A DNA stretch of 64,000 nucleotides from Toxonevra muliebris (lineage: Eukaryota > Arthropoda > Insecta > Diptera > Pallopteridae): the NCBI GenBank assembly GCA_963691655.1, contig OY829326.1, positions 89,149,235 to 89,213,234 on the forward strand, in the 5' to 3' direction. Below are positions 23,001 to 33,536 of the stretch, in pieces; the first letter of the stretch is position 1, and each line of letters begins with the position of its first letter. The notes beneath the pieces are model-generated. The model was not told where the DNA came from. It was given only the letters and a program-made list of their open reading frames with translations, and searched no databases. Position numbers and translations under genes: made by a program.

Positions 23001-23599
23001 CAGAGTTGGGTAGTAATTATACCATTTTGAATTAAATTCCATCTCTATTCCAATTACAAGGAATTGTAATTAGTACTTTTTTATTTTCAATTCCTCAGTA
23101 ATGAAATTGGTAAAAAATTCAATTCCATTACAAGGAATTGTAATCGGTAATTAAATTTTCGATTCCATTACAGGAAAGTGTATTTTGTAATTAAAAATAT
23201 ATCAATTCCTTAAACGAATTGAAAATGTAATTGAACAGAAAGGAATTTAATATTTAAGAGTAATCAATTACCTTCTTGGAATTCAATTTCAATTTAGTTT
23301 AGTACAATTCCAAAAAAGCAAAAAACAATTTTTTCGGAAAATATTGTAAAAACCGTCACGAGCGAATCAGAGGAAAATCAGTATAAATTTCGGGTCACCT
23401 CTCTCGTAACGGCTTATTAGAAGCAGTTGACAATAATTTCTAGGAATTTAAAAGTTTTAATTACCGATTACAATGACTTGTAATGGAATTGAAGCTTTTA
23501 TCAATTCCATTACTAAGGAAATGAAAACAAAAAGTACCAATTATAAATTCTCTGGAATTGGAATTGGGATTGTAATGTAATTGAATTTACCCAGTTCTG
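23001..23599. mobile_element. hAT-type MITE, copy 2
   Basis: Ends CAGAGTTGGGTA and TACCCAGTTCTG (nearly perfect inverted repeats) are flanked by GTTTCATT (22993-23000) and GTTTCGTT (23600-23607), an 8-bp duplication with one mismatch. The interior matches copy 1 (GGAATTGTAATCGGTAATTA units) but has about 115 bp of extra sequence at about 23310-23430 containing CCGTCACGAGCGAATCAG, absent from copy 1. Confidence 0.85.
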
Positions 23600-23607
23600 G
23601 TTTCGTT

Positions 23608-26600
23608 ACATTATACATATGTATTTATGTATGCACGTTGCACTACGTTACGTTTACGTCAAATGTTGCTTATTGTACTCATTTGTAATCATTTTTATTT
23701 CATGTTAAAAATAATTTATTTTCAAATTCCAAACACATTTCTGTTAATTTTAGAGAATGAATTAAGAAAAATAATAATTAATGGTTCTTTCAATATTTTA
23801 AACGATAAATTTTTTAATTATTATTATGAACTCCAAAGTGAAAAGCGAAATAAAATTTTTGTGACGTCAATAAACCGTTAAGAAAAACGAAAAACTCAAA
23901 AGAAAAATAGTTGAAATTTCGAAAGCACGAAAAATAAAGATAACCACATAAATATATAGTATATAGTAACAATTATTTAATACAAAAACATTAAAAAACA
24001 TAAATAAACAAAATATGAATGGATGTATTAAACACAGTTGAAACAATTGTAAAGTGAAGGAAAAGAAATATAAGACAACAGTAAATAATTAATAAAATAC
24101 GAAACATAAATTTAATAGGTATTTTAACTTAAAAAACAATATTCAGGTCTAAAATTGCATTTATAATAAAGAAGAAACGTGAAACTAAAATAAAATATTT
24201 ATGATTAGATTAAACTTTTTATATTATTGTATAATTTCTAAAACTTTTGTAAAAAGCAGTAACATTTCGTTTAGTTCTTTGTAAATAATTTTATGTACCC
24301 ACGACTTTACTACACTTTACTCATGGTTTTTCAAAACATTAACAAACGAAACTCTAAAACAAACCCCAGAAATCGTTGAGCCAATCTTTATATGCTCTAT
24401 GCTCAAATTATATATGTACTAAATACTAAATCTTTCAATCACTCACTCTACCACTCTCTTCTACCTATTACTAATACGCTCCCTTTGCCTGTCACTCCCA
24501 AGTGACTCTCTCAAATTACGCTGTTCTAACAAAACTAACACTCCAAAATTTACACTGTTAAGTCACAATTAGAAAAAGGATGCAAAAAAGAAGAAATCAA
24601 AAAAGCTATGAGAATAAAAGGAAACTAAAAATAGTAAAAAAAAAGCATGTAAAAATTAAACTTATACACTGAAAACAATTTCTGCTGTGCAGATGCAAAT
24701 AAATTAATAGTAGAGTCAAAATATTTAATTTATAACTAACAATGCATTTATAAAAAAAAAATATAACGAAAGTGAAATTTTAAGCTAAAAAATATAAAGT
24801 GTTGAAAATTGAAACTGTTAAAACTTAATTTAAATAATGCATAAATTCCAATTACATCCACATTAAAATGCAGATAAAGTAAATAGTTTAAAGATTGTAA
24901 ATTAAATAAATTTTGAAAGAAAATGAGAATTACTATATACGCGCACATCAGACATACAACCAATACAAATACAACAACGAATGAATATTTAAGGCGCGCT
25001 ATCAATCTCTCTATCTCCCAAGAGTAGTTCTCAAGCCACAAAAGATATTTACTTGAAAAAACCAAACTAAATTGAATTCAAAGGTCTACATTTGAAAGAA
25101 AATCATAAACATAAATACGTAATTTAATTAATAAACAAACAAAAAAACACAATTAAAAAATATCCGCATACCATTGAAACCACTTCATAGTTCAATAGTT
25201 CGAAGTTACAGTCATATGTTTTGATCGGCAGAACAGTTGCCATCAAATCGAATTAAACTGAGAGAATACAACCAAAAATTACCTACAATACTTTGTAAGA
25301 AGTTGAAGTTTCTCCAAAGGTTAAGTTAGGCTTTAAAGTCCTCAACCTTAAACCGTTTATGATCCTCGGCAATACCACAACTCGTTCTATGAGTTTGTAG
25401 GGATATACTTTTGCATATCCAGCACAATCCTGGCTCGTATCCTCGTTTCAAGCTCATAACATTCTCGCACTTATTTATAGCATCTTGACATAAATCACAT
25501 CAAAACCGAATTCATGTCACAAAATTTCGAGTTCGCTGAAAACTGAAAAAAACTAAGCCCCTATTACTGAATCCGTCGTAAAAGTTACGAATTCGTAGCT
25601 ATACTTTAAAAATCTTCGAATTCGTAAGTGCTATGGCGGATTCTCGAGATGTAATTCGAATGAACATTTTAATTTCAAGTAAAATAATAATAATTATACA
25701 AATTAAAACCTTTAAAAAGATTTTGTAAATATTAAATTTATAACAAACTCAAATGTAGACAACAAAAAAATGCATTAAAATTAGATAATAAAGGAATGAA
25801 AGAAAATAATTTAAGTAAAATCATAGGTTTTAAAAATTCTACATCAATTTGAAACAAAAACAAATGAAAACTCCAAAAATACCAAAATAAATGCGTATAG
25901 CTGCATTTAATTCTAGCAAATAATTAAAATAATAATTAAAAAACGGAAATAATTAAAAACCGCAACAATTATGATTAACATTTTAGATCAAAAATATAAT
26001 TAAACAAACATAAAGTTTGTAGCAAAAGAAGTTAAATAAATTCGAAATAAATTAGCGAATAATTAAATTGGAAACGTGAAAACACAATTTTGTTAGTGAT
26101 GTTGAAATTGTAATTGAATATAGCAAATAATCAATTTTTATTATACTGATAAAACTAAAACCGTTTAACCGAATATCCAAAAAAAATAAGTATTTAATAA
26201 AAAGTAACTATAACCGCACATTTTTCTTGTGCTGCAAAACGGTTACTTTTTAAAACGAGAAGTAACTGCGTCGTTTCACTGAGATTCTTAAATAGTTAAA
26301 GTTAGTGAAAAGAAATAACATTTAAACTCACAATTATTAGTAATTTTAACAAATTTAGCAAGAAAGCAATTAAAAATAAAAACATGAAATAGAAAAAACA
26401 TTATAAACAAAAAACCGATTTCGCATTTTTTGCAATTTTTGTTTTATATCTGTTTAATAAGTGAATTAATGACGACGGAATAATTAATTAATTAGCGACA
26501 TAAGTCTGTAAATTTGTTAACAATTTTACTAATATACGATGAGTAAACAAAAATAATATATACACATACACACACATATATACATAAATTGTATAACAAC

Positions 26601-26880
26601 AGAAAAGAAAAACTTTATGGAAATAATTATTAACGTTATTATGATATTAATTTAAGTATGTATAATGTAAAATGCATTTTTAAAAGCATTGTTACAACTG
26701 CGTTAGTCTCTAAGTTATAAAGCAATTAAATTTAAATTATCAACACGAATCGTAAATCCAATCCAAATATAAAACAAAAAGGACGAAAATTATAAAAAAA
26801 AGAGCAACAACAAAACGCATAAATGAAAAGAAATTTTCCAAAAATAAATACGATTAAAAATAAAATACCATATACATGCA
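23608..26880 (+). other. A-skewed UTR-like tract
   Basis: Over 3 kb the + strand is markedly richer in A than T, with many AATAAA and AATTAAAA runs and no coding exon. Pumilio-type TGTAAATA sites occur at 24280-24287 and 25724-25731. Strand-skewed A-rich sequence downstream of a + strand gene fits an extended 3' UTR of the Tweety long isoform, or a 3'-flanking transcript. The true cleavage site cannot be picked among the many poly(A)-like hexamers. Confidence 0.45.
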
Positions 26881-27640
26881 TTTTTTGTACTTATTTCACC
26901 ATGTTTATGTCAACTCGATTTCAATGGTGTCTGCCTGCCCGTAATTTTTTTTTATTTTTATTTTTTTAAGGATGAGTAAAGCATTAAAATCCCAGTCAAG
27001 GCGAGACATTCTCATGCTAAAACCACCTCTCGTCTGTACAGTATTCCTTCTGGAACCACCGTTAGATATTGCGTCGGTATGAAGTAATGAGTTTAAACGT
27101 CAGTAATGGTTCTGTCCATTTCAGTCCGGTTGTATCGTCGGTTGATGATTGCTACCTCCATATTTTCCGCGTTAACGATACGCTCGACTTTACCCTTACG
27201 TTCTATATTGTACAGTGTAATCATTATATTTGCAGCAATCTTAAGCTATGAATAGAATTGCGGCGTATCGACGAATTTACGTGGCATAAAACCGCTGTCA
27301 CCATAAAAAAGCCAAGTCGATGTATAATCGCAGCGTAAAATCCTCGAGAGTTACAATTCTATTCCGTCTCATAGGATCATGAGCGTTTTAATTCCCTAAA
27401 CAGATGTGCAGATATTCTGCACGCAGCGATGCATGCATACCTGCAGGCCAGGCAGACGTGCATACTTTTTTGACATTGTTTCTCATCGACAACTAAACAA
27501 ACATTGACAAACATTTAAATCATATAGTTCTCCCGCGCAGAGTATACAAGATATTAATAGGAAATTTTTACACAATACGAAGCGTGACATAATGAATAAT
27601 TCTGCATCATTAACTCAAAACCCGTGTTTTTTGACTTATG
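26881..27640. other. Interval with repeat fragments
   Basis: ATCAACTCG/TCAACTCG followed by TTTCAATGGTGTCTG (about 26908-26933) repeats a piece at 10373-10400. The stretch 27050-27470 has a more balanced base composition and short coding-like minus-strand peptides (RYNRTEMDRTITDV), suggesting a decayed retroelement, but nothing was recognised firmly. Confidence 0.35.
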
Positions 27641-28297
27641 ACAGTCTTTTAGTAAATGAGCGATATGTTAGCTACTTAGAAAAAAAAACGTGTCCATATG
27701 AACACATGCCCTATTTTAGAAACCAATTTATAGATCACAGCCAAAAGTTGAATTTACGTTATTTCGGACCTTTTAATTTTTATTCTGGGAGAATTTGGAT
27801 TAAAAACAAATTACATAACTTGGGCACAACAAAGTTTAACATGTCAGCTAGTTTTTTATTTGCTTTTCCGCAAATTATGCTGTAATTCGGTGTCCTTTTA
27901 GTTTCTCCCTGATTTTGCTAATAACAGTTAGTACAAGGTCGAGAGTAATGCGGTACAGCTTTTTAAACTCCTCATCATCCAAATGGAAAGGGTCATCAAC
28001 AAGAGGTAAATTTTGCCCGATCTACCACAACGTTGTCATTTTCTCCTGTGATTAGGTCGTACACCATTAAATGCCATCTTCTGGAGTAGGAAAAATACAA
28101 TTTCTTAATGAAATTTGCTTGTTTCTTAATTATTTAAGCAATTTACTTTAAAAATTTCACAAAATCGCTTCTAAATTTCAATACAAGTGTGTTTCTATTG
28201 TTGTCGCAAAGCTTAACGACATCAAATTTTTCATCGCAAAGTGAAAAAAGTAAACGAAATGTCAAACTTTGCCACAAATATCGCTAAAAATTTGTTA

Positions 28298-28593
28298 GCG
28301 CCTGGTTATATTGGTGCTCGGTGTTCGACGTACACTAAACATTTTCTCCCGTGCTCGGTCAAGGTGGTTACATTCAGCTCGTTGCAGAGTTGTTTTTTGT
28401 CAAAATATACTCGTTTGTTTAATACTGTTTTATATGGAATGATACTGTTTTGTAAAATAACTCATTGCCACGGTGTACAATACACCGAGAATATAGTGTT
28501 CGGTGTGAGAGTGAGTACAGACTCTCACTTTGTGTTCGGTGCAACAACAATTTCATGGTGTTCGCCGAGCATACTCGCAATATAACCATAGCC
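28298..28593. mobile_element. MITE family B, copy 1
   Basis: Inverted ends GCGCCTGGTTATATTG and CAATATAACCATAGCC are flanked by TTA at 28295-28297 and 28594-28596. The 3-bp TTA duplication is the PIF/Harbinger signature. The interior has many CTCGGTGTTCG-type subrepeats and no open frame of note. A rearranged copy is at 52981-53275. Confidence 0.8.
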
Positions 28594-28596
28594 TTA

Positions 28597-29298
28597 GGGC
28601 GATGTTACACGATCAATGTTTTGCTGTCAAACAATGAAATTGTTGTTGCTTTGAAAAATGAACACTGAGCAAAAGAGAAGATGAACACATTGCACTTCAA
28701 ATTTTTTTGCTGACGGAAAAAACCTACATCACTTCAAATAAAATGGGGTTGTCGAAGATACACTGTTGTATTTTACTGGGAAATACCAATATTTTATAGA
28801 AAATAGTACACTTTTTACTAATTTATAAATAATTTTTTTTTCCTTTGCTACCCTTTGCGCTGTTTGGCTTTTGTTTGGTTGTGAGACTGCTGTTTTAAAA
28901 ATTACTTAATATTTTTTATAAAAACATGGTAATTCAATGCCCAAGTAACAAAGTGGCGGAGCTTATTTAATAGTTCGCAAATTTTAAAGATTATTTTTCT
29001 GCGTTTTTCATATGTAAATGTAATATTTTTTGTATAATTCGTAGCTATTTCCACCAACATTATTTCATATTGTCATTATAATTATTTTCTATCCAAATTC
29101 CATTCCAATTGTTGAATTTTCATTCACTCCAAATTCAATTAAATACTTTTTAGGTGGAAAAACATAGTTGCAGATAAAAGTATTAAAAAAAACATTCAGC
29201 AAAAAATTGATAGTGTAACAGGGCATCAAACAAAATGGTGAAAAGAGAGTAAAAACAAAAAACATTGACAGAAAAACATTGACCGTGTAACATCAGCC
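28597..29298. mobile_element. MITE family A, copy 1
   Basis: Ends GGGCGATGTTACACGATCAA and CGTGTAACATCAGCC form long inverted repeats (about 34 bp), each continuing with TGTTTTGCTGTCAA. It is flanked by TTA at 28594-28596 and 29299-29301, so it abuts MITE B with a single shared TTA. About 700 bp, non-coding. A TTA duplication again points to a Harbinger-type transposase. Confidence 0.85.
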
Positions 29299-29342
29299 TT
29301 ACAGAATCGCAGTGTTGTTAATTTTGTCGTTAACTTCACCTA

Positions 29343-30132
29343 GGGCGATGTTACACGATCATTGTTTTGCTGTCAAACAATGAAATTGTTGTTGCTTTGA
29401 AAAATGAACACTGAGCAAAAGAGAGGATGAACACATTTCACTTCAAATTTTTTTACTGACGAAAAAAACCAGCATCGCTTCAAATAAAATGGGGTTGCTG
29501 AATATACACTGTTGCATTTTATAGGAAAATACTAATATATTATGAAAAATACTAGACTTTTTACTAACTTATAAATACATTTTTTTTTCTTTGCCACCCT
29601 TTGCATTGTTTGGCTTTTGTTTGTTTGTAAAAATGAGTGCTGTTTAAAAAATTACTGAATAATTTTTATAAAAACATGGTAATTCAATGGCCAAGTAACA
29701 AAGAGACGGAGTTTATTTTAATAGTTCGCAAATTTTAGAGATTATTTTTCTGCGTTTTTCATATATAAATGCAATATTTTTTGTATAATTTGTTGCTATT
29801 TCCACCAACATTATCTCATATTGTCATTATAATTATTTTCCATCCGATTTCATTCCAATTGTCGAATTTTCATTCACTCCAAAATACAATAAAATACTTT
29901 TTAGTCGGAAAAACATAGTTGCAGATAAAAGTATTAAAAAATAAAATTCAGCAAAAACTGATAGTGTAACAGGGCATCAAACAAAACGATGAAAAGAGAG
30001 TAAAAACAGAAAACATTGACAGCAAAACATTGACCGTGTAACATCAGCCTAACAGAGCATCAAACAAAACGATGAAAAGAGAGTAAAAACAGAAAACATT
30101 GACAGCAAAACATTGACCGTGTAACATCGCCC
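29343..30132. mobile_element. MITE family A, copy 2, with internal end duplication
   Basis: The sequence is closely similar to copy 1 along its length. Left flank CTA (29340-29342), right flank TTA (30133-30135). The last 80 bp (from CAGAGCATCAAACAAAACGA) are tandemly duplicated: about 29970-30050 and 30053-30130. The final end, CATCGCCC, is a perfect complement of the left GGGCGATG, so the right end looks more intact than in copy 1. Confidence 0.8.
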
Positions 30133-30180
30133 TTAGCGATCCAAAAATTGTCTCCAACGAGTTACAGAATCGCACCCCTG

Positions 30181-31040
30181 TTCTTGAAAATTTTTATTTA
30201 TCTTCCTTCTCCCCTCTCGCCTACAAGTCGATAGTTTGCAAACAAAAATTTACCGGGACTTAGAAATATACATTGATTTAAATAAATACGAATACGAATT
30301 CTACGCTGTTTAGATTTAAAAAAATACTATTTTACACATTCAGTTAAAATTTTGCACACAGGCGCAGTTGGGCATCGTATTCAGTGCCTTAAAATACAGC
30401 ACTGTACGAATTGATGAAACGTCAAAAAAAAATAACTGGGAAATTAATAAAAATTTTAAGTGAAAAGAAGAGAATAAGAAATAATTGTGGACGTCCGATG
30501 GTGAATATTAAAAATAGTGAAGTAAAATTAATATTTAAAGAAGAATAAAATAAAACAATGTGAGCAAAAAATATTTAACAAAAAGAAACAAACCACTAGT
30601 AAATAAAGCAATTACCAAATAAACCAACAGACTAGCGAAAGAAATGGCACAAAGATGACACGCGAATAGGAGATAAATCAACGAAAGAAAAAAGGCCAAC
30701 ATTGAGCAAGCAATACAATAGTAGCGACAACGACGAGAAAATCTTATCTCATGAAATACTGCAAAGCTAAAAAGAATTAAACGAATTAGATTTAAAGTGA
30801 TAGCGGGAAGCAAAGGACGAGGTGAAAATAGTTGACGGCTGACGACAACAAGACATTTTAGTTTTTGGAGTTTTGTCCGCCCACCACGTCGTCGTTGCTT
30901 TCTACACACAACAAAAACTGCAACTAATTACGAATTCAAACAACGCATACAACAACAACAGCAAAGTAACGGAGGAACAGCAGCAGCAATTAAAGCAACT
31001 TGAAAAACAATCACCCCCCACACACCACGCCATACCAAAC
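30181..31040 (+). promoter_or_regulatory. Probable promoter and 5' UTR of the myotubularin-related gene
   Basis: A non-coding stretch between the end of the Harbinger remnant and the first ATG of the next gene. From about 30870 it is CAA/CAG-rich (opa-like leader: ACAACAACAGCAAAG...), typical of fly 5' UTRs. No clear TATA box or start site could be fixed. Confidence 0.35.
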
Positions 31041-31109
31041 ATGGCCAGCATGCCCGATCATCGGAAACGCAACACCTTTATGAGCTATGTTGCTCCATCA
31101 GCGGGAGAT
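31041..31109 (+). CDS. Myotubularin-related pseudophosphatase, first coding exon
   Basis: ATG at 31041 in a good context (CAAACATGG). The upstream frame is open but lacks an ATG, so this is the first possible start. It encodes MASMPDHRKRNTFMSYVAPS plus AGD (23 codons) and ends at GAT|GTAAGT in phase 0. It joins across a 159-bp intron (31110-31268) to the large second exon. Confidence 0.85.
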
Positions 31110-31268
31110 GTAAGTTCATGATATGCAAACAGTAACCTTAAATTTTAAAACGAAAACTGAAAAAGTATTTAAAGTTATCTTAACTTCCCCATGAAATTTC
31201 TCTTCATATTGTATTCTAACATGCTCAATGCAAGATTTAATCATATTTTCATCCCATTTAACTTTTAG

Positions 31269-33536
31269 CTACAAAATCAAACTGGTTGTGATGATTGGCT
31301 ACCGAGCGATATGCGTGATGTACACTTGGCGAAACCACGTCTGCTGTCCAACGAGTTGGTTGTAGCTTCAGCGCCTGCATACATGTACCCTGCCATCACA
31401 CCCATTGAAAGTCAATTGGATACATCGAAAGAAGCCGCCTTTGGACTACTCAGCGTAACTAATTTTAAGCTGGCTTTTGTACCGCTACAACGAAAAGCGA
31501 TAACGTCACAAGAATCCTACCAAGAACATCTTTACTTGCAACGCAATGATGTAACCCTAAATAACATTGATCAAATCTATCAGTTGGGTGAAACAGGAGG
31601 GCGCGTAACTGGTGCATTGAGTGGCGGAAATAAGCGTAAGAAACTCGATTCAGAGCAGAAAATAATAAGTGGACGTATATCAGCTCTACATATTATATGT
31701 AAGAATTTCCGCCTCCTAAAATTCGCCTTTCAACAATCGAAAGGTGGCCGAGATCATGGTAAATTAATAGCTTCAGCACTAGCGCGTTTCGCATATCCAT
31801 CACGGCATGATCTCAGTTTCTCCTATTGTTATAGTGAGCCCTATTATTCTACGTTGGCGAGGTCAAGTGTGACAATGTATGTGACTAAGAACGATTGGGC
31901 ACGCGAACTTATACGTTGTGGCGCCAATGAATGGCAAGTGGTTAGCGCTGAAAATGTGCCACAACTGCAAAACGCTTTGCAGTCCTCAAAGTATACGCTA
32001 CCGCCACATTTTGTCATTCCGAAGAGTTGCACAGTAGAGCGGTTTCTTGATTTATCACGCGCCTTTTGTGATTCACGTGCTGCTTTCTGGGTTTATGGGT
32101 ATGGTAGTGCCTCGCTGGTTCGTTTGGCCGAACTGAAGGCTTCTGTACAACAAGACACAAAGTTAGAAAATGTTATGTTGGAGCTGGTCCGTAAATGTGA
32201 CAAACGACGAACACTTAAACTTCTGCAGCTGACTGATCGTCTGCCTAGCATACAGGATGTGCAACGTGCTTATCTGAAATTTCGACGTCTATGCACACCG
32301 GAAAGCCCTCAGCAGTTTTTGGTACATGATGCTAAATTCCTAACGCTGCTCGAAAAATCCAATTGGCTGTTTTATGTATCCTTATGTCTACGTTACTCGT
32401 GCGAAGCAGCTGATTCGCTACGCTCAGGCACCACTTGCGTGCTTCAAGAGACAAATGGCCGCGATCTATGCTGTGTTGTCTCTGCAATCACGCAAATTAT
32501 ACTAGATCCTCTTTATCGCACAATTGATGGGTTTCAATCACTGGTACAAAAGGAGTGGATAACTCTTGAACACCCCTTTCAAACGCGTCTCGGTCATGTG
32601 CGCTCCGAAGCTACTGCAGAGGAAGACGAATCACCGGTTTTCTTGCTCTTTCTAGATTGTGTGTGGCAATTATTGCAACAGTTTCCCGATGAATTCGAGT
32701 ATAGCCAAACATATTTAACTACACTTTGGGACTCGTGCTTTCTGCCCATTTTCGATACATTTCAATTTGATACTGAATCCGAACGTATACGCGCTGTGCG
32801 CTCCGCACATTTGGTGCTACGTCCTGTTTGGGATTGGAGTGAGCAATTTGCCGAAAAAGATAAAGTATTCTTTACTAGCCCTTTTTATCAACGTCAGCGG
32901 CCAGAACAACAGACAAGGCGTTCAATTGCCATTCCAGCGGGCGGTATTATGCTACCAGGTCTCGCAGCTCCCCAGCCGAATCAACAGCAACGTTTTACCA
33001 CCATCAACCCTCAACTTTTTGTTACCGAATCAACGATACCGAAAGATCGCTATTTAGAGCCACAACATCGCATGAGTGAATTAGCTATATGGGAGCAATG
33101 TTACTATCGTTGGATACCAATACTCGAAATTAAATATGGTGGCTACCCACAAATCGATTTATACAATCGTTTATTGCTTAGCAATATAGCAAAGTTACAA
33201 CGTTGTCTTGAATTACAAGATTTCGACGATTTGCCAGATGTTTACTATGAGTGTACAGGTGAAACAAGACCACCTCCTGTAGACGTAGCAGAAACCACGA
33301 AACGAAATAGTATTGAGATGATTGATGGCGTTGAACGAAGGCGCAAATCGTTGCCACCGTCATCTGTAGCTGTCGCCACAAATGGTGTCAATAGCGGTAA
33401 TCTTATGCCATCAATTTCATCTTTCTTCCCTTTCAGCATAAATACTGGCGAAACGCGGCAACTTATCGATATACTCACAAATAGCAATGAATTCCTGCTA
33501 GAGGGTTCGTTTATGGAACGACTGTCGATTGCATAG
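31269..33536 (+). CDS. Myotubularin-related pseudophosphatase (MTMR10/11/12 group), main exon
   Basis: The acceptor is AACTTTTAG. The exon reads from LQNQTGCDDWLPSDM to TAG at 33534, 755 codons, giving a protein of about 778 residues, near the length of vertebrate MTMR10/MTMR12. A PH-GRAM-like region lies at about residues 55-175, ending near FRLLKFAF. A myotubularin phosphatase-like fold follows (NDWARELIRCGANEWQ, FWVYGYGS). The position that holds the CX5R catalytic loop in active myotubularins (CSDGWDRT) is here VLQETNGRDL (residues 414-423): no catalytic Cys, so it is predicted to be inactive. FLLFLDCVWQLLQQFP and YLTTLWDS are family landmarks. Inactive members bind active 3-phosphatases of PI3P and PI(3,5)P2 and control their location. 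The C-terminal 100 residues are Ser-rich and variable. The gene is intact. Confidence 0.92.
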   Translation, partial: LQNQTGCDDWLPSDMRDVHLAKPRLLSNELVVASAPAYMYPAITPIESQLDTSKEAAFGLLSVTNFKLAFVPLQRKAITSQESYQEHLYLQRNDVTLNNIDQIYQLGETGGRVTGALSGGNKRKKLDSEQKIISGRISALHIICKNFRLLKFAFQQSKGGRDHGKLIASALARFAYPSRHDLSFSYCYSEPYYSTLARSSVTMYVTKNDWARELIRCGANEWQVVSAENVPQLQNALQSSKYTLPPHFVIPKSCTVERFLDLSRAFCDSRAAFWVYGYGSASLVRLAELKASVQQDTKLENVMLELVRKCDKRRTLKLLQLTDRLPSIQDVQRAYLKFRRLCTPESPQQFLVHDAKFLTLLEKSNWLFYVSLCLRYSCEAADSLRSGTTCVLQETNGRDLCCVVSAITQIILDPLYRTIDGFQSLVQKEWITLEHPFQTRLGHVRSEATAEEDESPVFLLFLDCVWQLLQQFPDEFEYSQTYLTTLWDSCFLPIFDTFQFDTESERIRAVRSAHLVLRPVWDWSEQFAEKDKVFFTSPFYQRQRPEQQTRRSIAIPAGGIMLPGLAAPQPNQQQRFTTINPQLFVTESTIPKDRYLEPQHRMSELAIWEQCYYRWIPILEIKYGGYPQIDLYNRLLLSNIAKLQRCLELQDFDDLPDVYYECTGETRPPPVDVAETTKRNSIEMIDGVERRRKSLPPSSVAVATNGVNSGNLMPSISSFFPFSINTGETRQLIDILTNSNEFLLEGSFMERLSIA

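Larger units (their letters stand above)
27650..30180 (-). mobile_element. PIF/Harbinger element remnant with nested MITEs
   Basis: On the minus strand, 28075 down to 27880 encodes the start of a Harbinger-type transposase: MVYDLITGENDNVVVDRAKF, a frame break, then DPFHLDDEEFKKLYRI and VISKIREKLKG. The family pattern is DPF-L-D-FR-YRLSK---LI. The rest of the transposase is missing. The element's 5' side is cut at 28295 by MITE B and A, resumes at 29302 (CAGAATCGCAGTGTTGTTAA) and is cut again by MITE A copy 2 at 29343. The outer end near 30180 reads GTTACAGAATCGCACCCC. A related copy lies at 63060-63690 in the other orientation. Confidence 0.7.

Noticed and set aside
28241..28668. Open frames over the MITE B/A junction
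   Set aside because: They span two transposon borders, so they cannot be ancestral genes; the similar frame at 53089 is the same MITE.
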